Source: Spodoptera frugiperda
Taxonomy: Eukaryota > Arthropoda > Insecta > Lepidoptera > Noctuidae
NCBI RefSeq assembly: GCF_023101765.2
Contig: NC_064212.1
Location: forward strand, 1,488,001 to 1,552,000
DNA: 64,000 nt
Direction: 5' to 3'
Shown one piece after another: positions 1 to 8,416 of the stretch; within the stretch, counting starts at the first letter, position 1, and every line of letters begins with the position of its first letter. The translations under genes and the position numbers were made by a program. The notes under the pieces are model-generated. The model searched no databases and had not been told where the DNA came from. It worked only from the letters and a program-made list of their open reading frames with translations.

Positions 1-1189
1 TATTGACTATTAGGAAAATGCAATTGGGTATCTCCGTGATGTGATTAATATCAGTGAATCACCATAAAACATGGTTTGTGATGCTTTCTGATGAGAAACT
101 ATGTTGGTTTGTCTTTCTTTTACATGGCATAGGAGCATTTTTGTGGAATGATTTTCAACTCTGAAAATAAGAGGCTGGATTATATTGCAGGCCATAATTC
201 TTAGCTAGGCTAGAGGATAACGCGGGCAGAAAGTTAGTTTCTAATAAATAATTAGGCTCAATAACACATAGAGCGCCAAATATAAGGATATCCACTAACT
301 AACATTAACAATATATTTTACAAAAATACTAATTATGGCAATTAAAATGACTGCTAATGAAACAGATAATGACTTACATTTTGGACACCACACTCTGCCT
401 GAACGTCGAAGTTCTCCAATTATCGTCTGAAGCCATTGTGTTGAATTGTTTCAAATATTCAATACAATGTTAAAACACTACATGTAATTATTGCAGCATT
501 TGTAGCTACACATTGAAATCCTGAATTAAACTTGCAACTTGGTTGATGATTCACGAATTATGGAGCGTCCGTCCAATAATCCCAACCAAACCAAACTAAT
601 TTTTTCACCAACTAAAAGAAAAGACCACGAAACGAAACCATAACGAAGACAAACACCTAAAGAAAGATGTCAAAACCACAGATAATGACGCATTGACGTT
701 TCTTTTCTTACCGCATTTGCGTTTCGTTATTTTTATATGTTTTATTTTAAATGTTAATACTAGCTTAACTAATCACTATAAAACAAGAATGAAGTATGTT
801 TTTTTGTATTTTTGATATATAATTTTACTTTTATATAGATATAAGAATATATTTTTTATATTAAGACAAACAGAAACATTTTTTCAAGGGTGTGCAGAAT
901 GAAATTAAACGAAATCACTATTATCCTTATCATTTCATTTCTGTCAAATTTCTATAACGTCATTGTCATTCAGATTGTGAAATACTCTGGTTGAGCGCTA
1001 AAGTTTGTTATTGTTAAAATTGGTTAAATAATTTATAAATACGTGAAGATGGCATCTTCTACAGTGTTGAGAGTGAAACGTAGGCTCGAAGAGAATCCAC
1101 AGGATACGCTGGTTCTTATGTGTAAACGGATAAAAACTGATAAGGAAGAAATCTCTCCGTCGTTATTCGTCTTCCGGGGCACCGTTGAT
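1..1189 (+). repeat. Segmental duplication, copy A (SLC7A6OS 5' flank plus exon 1)
   Basis: This stretch aligns almost base for base with 14706-15886, with small indels (offset about 14.70 kb). It covers roughly 1 kb of non-coding 5' flank and exon 1 of the SLC7A6OS homologue. Similarity begins within the first 15 bases, so the duplicated unit may extend left of the window, and stops abruptly at 1189 inside the last codons of exon 1. Because flank and exon are both copied, this is a DNA-level duplication and not a processed retrocopy. Confidence 0.9.
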
Positions 1190-1210
1190 ATTTTTGAGTT
1201 TAATTGGTAG
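1049..1210 (+). pseudogene. Truncated SLC7A6OS exon 1 copy
   Basis: The start codon and the first 47 codons match exon 1 of the intact gene at 15746. I see only two differences in 141 bases (TCG for TCA, GGC for GGA), both synonymous. Homology ends at 1189, before the GATCAA|GTATGT splice donor seen in the intact copy, so the donor is lost. The frame runs into unrelated sequence and stops at 1208-1210, leaving a 53-codon ORF. A short peptide could be made if the copied promoter works, but it would lack the Iwr1 core. I regard it as a broken copy. Confidence 0.85.
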
Positions 1211-1616
1211 TAAACATGATAGGAAAGCCCTATAAAACTTCTCAGATTTTTAGAAATTGGGAGATAAGAGATATAACCAGTTTTATGATTGAGGTTATGT
1301 CCAAAGGGAATATTCTGTAGGCATGGATATTTTACAAGATTTTTATATTATTTATTATTTAGAATATACATATAGTAGGTATGGGCTAGTAGAGAAGCTT
1401 GTTGTTATTAATATCAAAAGAACAGGTCAATCGCCAAGGTTAAACAACCCTTGCCAACTTTGGTGTGTGGATGGATGACCATCATAGCAAGTCTCCTTCG
1501 TGTTTCAGAAGGAGAAAGAGTAGGAAGATAAGAAATGACTTATGGAACATTTATCTTATAATAAAGTAAGCTACTATCATCATTGTCTAGAGAAACAATA
1601 AGTAGGTAGTGGGACA
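1211..1616. other. Non-coding interval, no gene seen
   Basis: AT-rich sequence just past the duplication breakpoint. It does not resemble intron 1 of the intact SLC7A6OS gene. A short stretch near 1490-1510 looks like a fragment of a dispersed lepidopteran repeat, but I cannot define its ends. Confidence 0.4.
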
Positions 1617-1813
1617 GCCATGTTTCGTGTTGTATTTCGTTGAGTGAGTGAGGTTACCGGAGGCGCAATTACCCCTTCCCTAACTAACAACCCTTAAATT
1701 CCGAACCCCCAAAAGGCCTGCAACGCACTTCTAACGCCTCAGGTGTAGGTACATGAGCGGCGGCGATTGCTTACCATCAGATGATCCGTCTGCTCGTTTA
1801 CCGACTTATTGCA
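1617..1813 (+). repeat. Short retroposon, family D
   Basis: Family recognised by recurrence in this window: a segment ending in GAGTGAGGTTACCGGAGG, then CCCTTAAATTCC, then GATTGCTTACCATCAG and CTCGTTTACCG. Related copies lie at 42720-42960, 43975-44142, 51060-51200, 51610-51790, 55262-55372, 55765-55893 and 62139-62225 in both orientations. No ORF belongs to it. Confidence 0.75.
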
Positions 1814-1817
1814 TAAA

Positions 1818-2430
1818 AACCGGCCAAGTGCGAGTCGGACTCGCTCATGAAGGGTTCCATAACAGCAAGTAGATGACATAATATAAAAGTTGTAAAATAA
1901 CTTGGTTTTACATAGTGTTTGTATGAACGACAAAGTTATATTTGTTAATAATATCTCGTTCAAACCAATTTTCGTTGTTAGTTTCCATTGAAATCTACAG
2001 CACATATTTTTTTCAGTTTTCTCACTCTCTTATTTTAAAAGTTAGAGGGGACATACATTTTTCCACTTTGGAAGCGTCTAACTTTCAAACGATTGATTTT
2101 GACAAAAAATGGTTTTAGGAACCTTAATGTCTTTTTTAAAGACCTATCCATAGACACCCATCACGGATAAAGCTGAAAAAATTTTTTTTTTCAAATCAGT
2201 TTTATGTATGGAGTGCCCCCCTTTAATTTTTAAATTTATTATTTTTTATTCAAAATTCTAATAGCGGTTACCGAAATACACCATCTTACAAAGTTTCAAC
2301 TATGTAGGCCCAACAGTTTCGGAAATAAATGGCTGTGACATACGGACGGACGGACGGACAGACAGACAGACAGACATGACAAATCTATAAGGGTTCCGTT
2401 TTTTGCCATTTGGCTACGGAACCCTAAAAA
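1818..2430 (+). repeat. Dispersed repeat with ACGG/ACAG run and terminal hairpin
   Basis: It starts with CCGGCCAAGTGCGAGTCGG and ends in a hairpin, GGGTTCCG (2391-2398) pairing with CGGAACCC (2417-2424). A microsatellite of ACGG then ACAG units runs about 2343-2375. I recognise this as a common lepidopteran dispersed repeat, but I cannot assign its class. Only one copy is in the window. Confidence 0.6.
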
Positions 2431-3195
2431 GGTACTTAGTATAACTCCGAAACCAGACTTTTGACCTTAATTGTAGTACTTTAGTAAGTTTATTCAGTTT
2501 GAGAATATTTATCTATAGAAGGTTGTCTTATCAACACTACTATTGAGAGGTGGTCCCAACATTACCCTTTGTTCTTTATCATGTGTAAGCACTAAGCACA
2601 TAAATATTGTTTAAGTGAAAAAGAATATAGGAAGTTGATAAATTGACATGAGAATTTACCCATTCAGTAGGGTGCTTAAGGAGTGACCTATGTCAAGCAG
2701 CGGTCTACAATAGTTTGATAATGATTAAGTGCTGATGGATTTTTGAGTGTAGGTAAATAAAGCAACTTAGTTTTTGTAGGAATTACATTTACTTTATTTT
2801 CTTATAATTACTTGATTGGTTCTTAATATTACTTCATCCAAGAAATGGGCAGGTCGGGTCATACCCTCATGGCAAGCATAACTCAAATACCAAAGAATGC
2901 TCATAACATGTGAGCAGCATCCCACTGTTCTTAAACCTACAATACAATATATACAGATCATTTCGAGCCTTCTGATATTTTATTAATGGCAACTAACTAA
3001 ACATGTCTTCTACGTTTCGTTTCATTATATTACATTTCGTTACTAAAATCTTTTAATTGATATATTTGCTAAACCCCAGCTTCTAAAAATATTATTTTTA
3101 CAGAAAAATGAATGGTTTAGTTGCCTCAATTAGTGGTACAAATTTTATCAGGGAACACCAAAAAAAGAATGCTGTAAGAATTCTGCCATTCTTCT
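2431..3195. other. Non-coding interval, no gene seen
   Basis: AT-rich, no conserved coding pattern. It leads into the SLC7A6OS exon 2 fragment but shows no similarity I can see to intron 1 of the intact gene, so the duplicated intron has been replaced or rearranged. Confidence 0.4.
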
Positions 3196-3209
3196 TTGTA
3201 CATTCACAG

Positions 3210-3350
3210 GAAACCACACATGTCAAGAATCTTTTACCAAAAACAGATATAAAGCAGCAGACCCTACCCAACGTAGACACTATCATAGAAAAATTAAGAA
3301 AAGAAAGAAAAGAGGTCACAACTAAAAGTCGTTACGAAATATTCAACTGA
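3210..3350 (+). pseudogene. Truncated SLC7A6OS exon 2 copy
   Basis: This matches the first 46 codons of exon 2 of the intact gene (16412 onward), including the CATTCACAG acceptor just upstream. Four base differences are visible: three synonymous (ACT/ACG, AAA/AAG, TAC/TAT) and one amino-acid change (F for V) two codons before the break. Homology stops at 3349 and the next bases create a stop at 3348-3350. Ten bases on, at 3360, the minus-strand KIX-type exon ends, so the rearrangement joined exon 2 directly to the tail of the neighbouring gene. Confidence 0.85.
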
Positions 3351-3359
3351 GAAGCTAAA

Positions 3360-4066
3360 TTAAAAAAGATCATTAATTGGGTCTGGTATGAGTCCACCCT
3401 GATTGTTGGGTCCTTGCTGGGGTTGTCCTTGTTGGGCCTGGACTTGTGCTGAAAGACATAGAAACATTTAATATAGCTGTATTTTATTAATTCATGTATT
3501 CTATCTCTATCTTAGGGCGGCCGTACACGGACTGCTCGAGCAGTTAGCGGCTGAGCGGCATACACGGACCGCTCGAGCGTTGGTTGTACCCAACTGCTCG
3601 AGCAGTTGATTTTCTTTTGATTTTTTTCAGCAGACGCCGCGAGGCCGCAAAGGGCGGGGGGAGGGAAGTCGGAGAGCTGTCGACTGCTCTAGAGCAGTCA
3701 ACGGCTCGAGCAGTCGGTGTATGCCACGCACGAGTGGTCGACGGCACGATGGAATTTCATCATGCAGTTGACGGCTTGAAGCGGTCGCGACTGCTCGAGC
3801 AGTCGTGTGTACGGCAGCGAATGAATGGCTATAGTTCATCGCGCAGTCGCGGCTTCAAGCAGTCGGTTATAACTGCTTGAAGCAGTCCGTGTACGGCTGG
3901 CCTTAGATTATAAATGGTATACTTACAGAGTTCTCTCACATACACTACAAGTTTAGCCACCATGTTCATGTACTCTTCTCGAGTTTTGGCTTTCAGAAAG
4001 ACATGGTTCTCTATCTCACTGCTGTTCCGTGCTACTTGAACTCCTGCACGCTGGATCAGCTCCTCA
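3360..4066 (-). CDS. MED15-type KIX-domain exons (partial gene, no first exon seen)
   Basis: Two minus-strand exons with GT-AG borders: 4066-3927 (acceptor ACAG, donor CTCT|GTAAGT) and 3448-3360 (acceptor TTTCAG, stop TAA at 3362-3360). The first encodes most of a KIX fold with the MED15 signature IENHVFLKAKTREEYMNMV followed by an amphipathic helix. The second encodes a Gln/Pro-rich tail containing IPDPIND, which resembles the DPxNAL segment after the KIX domain in MED15, then stops. MED15 normally continues for hundreds of residues, so this is a KIX-only product or a fragment. The upstream exon must end in phase 2; none is visible in 4067-4545. Exon 1 of the 20.4-kb KIX gene has the right phase. 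The intron holds a 388-bp MITE. Confidence 0.62.
3515..3902. mobile_element. PIF/Harbinger-like MITE built of CTCGAG-centred palindromes
   Basis: The ends are inverted repeats: GGGCGGCCGTACACGGACTG on the left and, on the opposite strand, GGCCAGCCGTACACGGACTG on the right. They are flanked by TTA at 3512-3514 and 3903-3905, a TWA-type 3-bp target duplication as in PIF/Harbinger elements. The interior carries repeated palindromes of the type ACTGCTCGAGCAGT: 3531-3544, 3568-3581, 3591-3608, 3682-3699, 3701-3714, 3788-3805, about 3849-3866 and 3872-3886, plus degenerate copies. There is no transposase ORF; overlapping short ORFs arise only from the symmetry. It lies in the intron of the 3360-4066 KIX-type exons. 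Confidence 0.7.
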
Positions 4067-4239
4067 CTGTAATAATTAAGAGTATATTATGATAATGCTT
4101 ATTAATTTCTTATTTCAATATTGATGTGTACCATATGAAATTGCTTTACCAAATAAATAACCAATATAAAGTTGATTGAAAATCAATTTTAAAAATATTA
4201 AGTATTAATTTGGTAACTAATACACCTAAACCTCTGCCT

Positions 4240-4495
4240 CAGCGACTGCCGCAAGGGTTCTCGGGTCAAGTATTGCTGGACTTTTTTGGACAGAGCATGG
4301 AAATGTGCCCAATATATGGTAATAGGCTCACCCCCTATTACATGGGATTTAAAACTTAAACAGTGAAAAGTGGGTGTACAGTGGCATTATATGTCACAAT
4401 GTGCACCTCTGCCTACCCTTTCAAAGATAAAAGGTGTGGTGATTAACACCTACACCTATTTCTTTTACACAGTTAATTTTAAAGTTACACAATAT
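4240..4495 (+). repeat. tRNA-derived SINE, family B (fragment)
   Basis: It shares with 21885-22140, 29477-29615, 30011-30208 and 34285-34615 the segment order: tRNA-like head, TATGGTAATAGGCTCAC, GTGGGTGTACA, GTGCACCTCTGCC, then GATAAAAGGTGTG. The tRNA-like head is degraded here. The rest of 4067-4545 is AT-rich with no exon visible. Confidence 0.7.
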
Positions 4496-4545
4496 TAACA
4501 GGAAAGCTAAGTATGGAAGGAAAAGAGATCCTGCTAAGTATTAAA

Positions 4546-4564
4546 TTAATAATAATAATAATAA
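4546..4564. repeat. TAA microsatellite, left flank of Dong-type element
   Basis: Run of TAA units directly before the Dong-type element. A matching TAA run follows its 3' end at 7877-7892. The two runs are best read as one microsatellite split by the insertion. Confidence 0.8.
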
Positions 4565-7500
4565 AGAAATGATAACACCATATTTACAACAAATGAAAAA
4601 ATATTTTACAGAAAATTAAACACACCACACACCAACATAACAGACGACCAGAATACGACACCAAGTAAAGAACAACTAGAAGCATTTTGGGCGGGTATTT
4701 GGGAAGAATCTGTCAGTCATAATGATAGAGCTGCTTGGGTAACAGAGGAAGAAACAAAGTGGATAGGTATAGATGAAATGGAATTTATAGAAATCACAGA
4801 ATCAGATATTGCAAACGTAACAGCTAGACTACATAATTGGAAATCCCCTGGAATAGATAAATTACATAACTTTTGGTACAAAAAATTAACTATCCTTCAT
4901 AAATACATAGCAAAAAACCTTACTGAAATAGTATTAGGAAAACAAAGTATACCTGAGTTTATTGCCACAGGAATAACCTACATGCTACCTAAAACCAAGC
5001 ACTCACCTTCACCTTCTCAGTACCGACCTATCACTTGCCTTCCGACCATCTATAAAATACTTACATCAGCAGTCACAATCAAAATCAACTCACACATTGA
5101 ACAACACAAAATAATGGCTGAGGAACAAAAGGGGTGCAGGCGGGGCCACATGGGTTGCAAAGAACAACTGATAATCGATTCCACTATTCATAAACATGCT
5201 ACATCTAAAAATAGAAACCTTCATTGCACTTATATTGATTACAAAAAAGCCTTCGATAGTATCCCACATTCTTGGTTATTAAAAATATTAGAGATCTACA
5301 GAATAAATCACCAAATCATTGATTTCCTTCGCAACATAATGCTTCAGTGGAAAACCACATTGCAAATCAGAACTAATAACAATATTGTAACTACACGACC
5401 TATAACTATAAAAAAAGGTATCTACCAAGGAGACTCACTGAGCCCCCTGTGGTTCTGCCTCGCACTGAACCCCTTATCCCACCTATTGCAGCGTAGCCAG
5501 GCTGGATATTGCCTCAAACATAGTTCAGAAGAAACTACAATTTCACATCTTGTCTATATGGATGATATAAAGCTTTATGCTAAAACTGAAAAAGAAATGA
5601 AAATATTGGTAGACATTACGGCAAAGTTCAGTAGAGACATTAATATGCAATTCGGGTTAGATAAATGTAAGACACTTCATGTAGTAAAAGGCAAAATCCA
5701 ACCTGGGGATTACGTAGTAAACAACACAGACACTATATCAGCATTAGAACCGACTGACTTATACAAATATTTAGGTTACACGCAACTAAAAGGGCTCGAC
5801 CATATAAAAATTAAAAATTCACTCACTGTAGAATATAAAAGAAGAATAAACGCCATTTGCAAAACACAACTTTCTGGAAAACACTTAGTAAAAGCTATAA
5901 ACACTTTCGCTATTCCCATACTAACTTACTCATTTGGAATAATTAAATGGTCAAAAACAGATACAGAACAACTCGAACGCACAATACGCACTACACTCAC
6001 AAAACACAATAATCTACATCCTAAATCAGCAATAGAGAGATTAACCATTAAAAGGCAGAATGGTGGCAGAGGGCTAATAGATATACATTACCTCTGGCAA
6101 AAACAAATAAGTAAATTAAAAACATTTTTCCATACTAAATCCCAAAGTAGTAAGATCCATAAAGCCATAGTTATGAATGATCTCAATTACACACCACTTA
6201 ATCTAAGTGAACAAATAGGCGCAGAGACTCCGAACCAAAATGACCCACAGAAAGAAAAACTTGAAACCTGGAAAAGGAAAGTCTTACATGGCCGACACCC
6301 ACATGACCTGGAACAAGCTCACATTAACACAATTGCTTCGAATAAATGGTTGAAAATAGGTAGTCTATTCCCAGAGACAGAGGGATTTATTATAGCAATC
6401 CAGGATCAAATCATTAACACGAAAAATTACAGAAAATATATTATTAAAGACCCCACAGTAACAAATGATAAATGTCGTAAATGTCACACACAACCAGAAA
6501 CCATACAACATATTACAGGAGCATGCACAACACTCACACAAACCGATTACACACACAGACACAACCAGATAGTAAACGTCATTCACCAAAAACTTGCACT
6601 CAAATACACACTCATACAAAACACAAACACACCATACTACAAATACACGCCAGAAACGGTTCTAGAAAACACTACACACAAACTTTACTACGATCGCGCC
6701 ATTCTTACCGACAGAACAATCCACTACAATAGACCAGACATAACACTACAGGACAAAACCAATAAAATAACCTACCTAATAGATATCGCAGTACCAAATA
6801 CCCATAACATACAAAAAACAATCACTGAAAAAATTACAAAATATGCAGAACTCAAAGATGAAATAAGCAGAATCTGGAAACAAAACAAAGTTTATGTGGT
6901 CCCTATAGTTCTTTCCACCACAGGTGTAATACCAAACCATCTCCTCCATAGTCTCAAATTGCTAGATCTGAAAGAAACACTGTATATAACTCTCCAAAAA
7001 GCAGCAATCCTCAACACCTGCCGAATCGTCAGAAAGTTCATGCAAATAGAAGAATCTGAAACCAACCACTAGACAACACTTGCCAACACTTACCTTACTC
7101 ACCACACCCTGTATTTACTTGGTCATCATGGCCCGTAAATATGGAGGACACTAGCTTTATAGCTAAGAGAAAGTTCTACTTTCTAGAAAATAATAATAAG
7201 TCCGCAAGGCAGCTTGTGGCGAGCTGTTGGGCAGTGGCGACCCCACAGACCTGACTCCCTACTTTTTAACTCCGGTTAGTACTCGTGACTATCCGAAGTG
7301 GCCACTCCTACCTCACTCTTGCCTTAATCGGCTGGTTTGAGTGGAGATTCGCAAGAGTGGAGTTGCCTTCAGCTCCACTTGGGGGAAGGACGTATCCCAG
7401 TAAGATGCTGGTAGGGGTCTTGACCGTACTTCCGGGATTGCTCTGATAGCCGTGGGATGCCTCCCCTTCCTCAAGCAGCTCAACGGATGTTGCTTCCCTT

Positions 7501-7876
7501 GTCGCTACATGCTAGCGGCCGTTTCCGGGGCCCACTATTGAGTTTGCGAGTCACCCCCTGCCTGTTTATCCGTATTTTTCAATATTGGTCAGGGGCAGGG
7601 GCCATAGTCCCCATAGTTAACTGGTTAACTATTCCACAGCCACCCACACCCATATCCCTATCATTTCCTTTTACCATATCTCACAATAGTCCTGCATCAA
7701 CCGGGGATTGTCCTTTGGTGTACTTCCATAGTGCATACAGGGATAATCGCCGGCTGATGTCCCATTACATTTAGATTAAAATTGTTCAACGGGCCTCTGC
7801 GAGTTGGCTTCGGCCCCTCGTACGCCTTCCAAAGGTCCGGGACCCTGTGGTCCCGTGATTATGTAAGGAACAAACA
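4563..7876 (+). mobile_element. Dong/R4-clade non-LTR retrotransposon, 5'-truncated, in a TAA repeat
   Basis: A 3.3-kb element with one long ORF (4565-7072) and a GC-richer 3' UTR of about 0.8 kb that ends in a small hairpin (GGGACC/GGTCCC near 7839-7854) just before the TAA run. Both junctions lie in TAA repeats, the insertion preference described for Dong of Bombyx mori. The N-terminal zinc-finger/Myb part expected upstream of RT is missing, so the copy is truncated at its 5' end. The remaining ORF is unbroken, which suggests a fairly recent insertion. Confidence 0.85.
4565..7072 (+). CDS. Reverse transcriptase / restriction-like endonuclease ORF (Dong/R4 clade, partial)
   Basis: The frame is open from 4565, after a TAA at the repeat junction; the first in-frame ATG of the long stretch is at 4778. 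Counting from that ATG, the RT motifs appear in order: WKSPGIDKLHNFW (about residue 22), YRPITCLPTIYK (80), YIDYKKAFDSIPHSW (153), IYQGDSLSPLWF (215) and the catalytic YMDDIKLYA (260). The C-terminus has a CCHC knuckle (CRKC, HITGAC, about 565-582) and then RPD with a spaced LID (about 645-660), the PD-D/EXK-type endonuclease pattern of R2/R4-like elements. It would act by target-primed reverse transcription. There are no internal stops over 764 codons. It lacks the N-terminal DNA-binding domain, so autonomous activity is unlikely. Confidence 0.88.
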   Translation, partial: RNDNTIFTTNEKIFYRKLNTPHTNITDDQNTTPSKEQLEAFWAGIWEESVSHNDRAAWVTEEETKWIGIDEMEFIEITESDIANVTARLHNWKSPGIDKLHNFWYKKLTILHKYIAKNLTEIVLGKQSIPEFIATGITYMLPKTKHSPSPSQYRPITCLPTIYKILTSAVTIKINSHIEQHKIMAEEQKGCRRGHMGCKEQLIIDSTIHKHATSKNRNLHCTYIDYKKAFDSIPHSWLLKILEIYRINHQIIDFLRNIMLQWKTTLQIRTNNNIVTTRPITIKKGIYQGDSLSPLWFCLALNPLSHLLQRSQAGYCLKHSSEETTISHLVYMDDIKLYAKTEKEMKILVDITAKFSRDINMQFGLDKCKTLHVVKGKIQPGDYVVNNTDTISALEPTDLYKYLGYTQLKGLDHIKIKNSLTVEYKRRINAICKTQLSGKHLVKAINTFAIPILTYSFGIIKWSKTDTEQLERTIRTTLTKHNNLHPKSAIERLTIKRQNGGRGLIDIHYLWQKQISKLKTFFHTKSQSSKIHKAIVMNDLNYTPLNLSEQIGAETPNQNDPQKEKLETWKRKVLHGRHPHDLEQAHINTIASNKWLKIGSLFPETEGFIIAIQDQIINTKNYRKYIIKDPTVTNDKCRKCHTQPETIQHITGACTTLTQTDYTHRHNQIVNVIHQKLALKYTLIQNTNTPYYKYTPETVLENTTHKLYYDRAILTDRTIHYNRPDITLQDKTNKITYLIDIAVPNTHNIQKTITEKITKYAELKDEISRIWKQNKVYVVPIVLSTTGVIPNHLLHSLKLLDLKETLYITLQKAAILNTCRIVRKFMQIEESETNH

Positions 7877-8214
7877 TAATAATAATAATAAAATTTATTT
7901 ATTTTCCACCATATTAATACAGACATTGGTCTTAAAACTAAGCTTATATAATAATTAATAATATAATAAATTTTGTAGTAAGTTACACGACCAGGTTTAA
8001 AACAGTTGAAAAGACAAGTGGTGGGATTCAGGAACCCAAACTAGGAAAACCTGTACTATGGGCTCCTGGCCTTTCCCTCGGACGGACGGATATGGACTAT
8101 TATTTTACAAATTATATAAATTTATATGAAAATAACTTCAATAAACAAAACTAAAACTTCTTCTAAACAAAAAGATAAAAAATATTAGTAATAAAATTTA
8201 AAAAGTACCAATCT

Positions 8215-8215
<1 letters not shown>

Positions 8216-8256
<41 letters not shown>

Positions 8257-8268
8257 GCGTGTGTGTAT
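8216..8268. repeat. GT microsatellite in the LINE 3' UTR
   Basis: Near-perfect GT run that decays into GT-rich sequence up to about 8400. Translated on the minus strand it gives Thr/His-rich ORFs that are artefacts of the repeat. Confidence 0.95.
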
Positions 8269-8416
8269 GTGAGTGAACGTGTGTGCGACTGCTTGTGTGT
8301 GTTTGTAAGAGTGTGGTGAGTGCGTGTGTATGTGGTGAGAAGTAATACATATTTGTGTGTGAAGTGATGTACGCATGCATGTATACCATGTTGTGAGAAT
8401 GTGTGATTGACATGCG

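Noticed and set aside
2343..2375. CRISPR-like regular repeats
   Set aside because: Plain ACGG/ACAG microsatellite in a eukaryotic repeat, with no spacers.
3108..3209. Extended exon upstream of the SLC7A6OS exon 2 copy beginning at ATG 3108
   Set aside because: The upstream codons have no counterpart in the intact gene and the normal splice acceptor at 3208-3209 is preserved, so the extension is probably intronic read-through.
3544..3880. Short ORFs on both strands with repeated TARAV residues
   Set aside because: They arise from the palindromic repeats of the MITE; the same peptide appears on both strands because the DNA is self-complementary.
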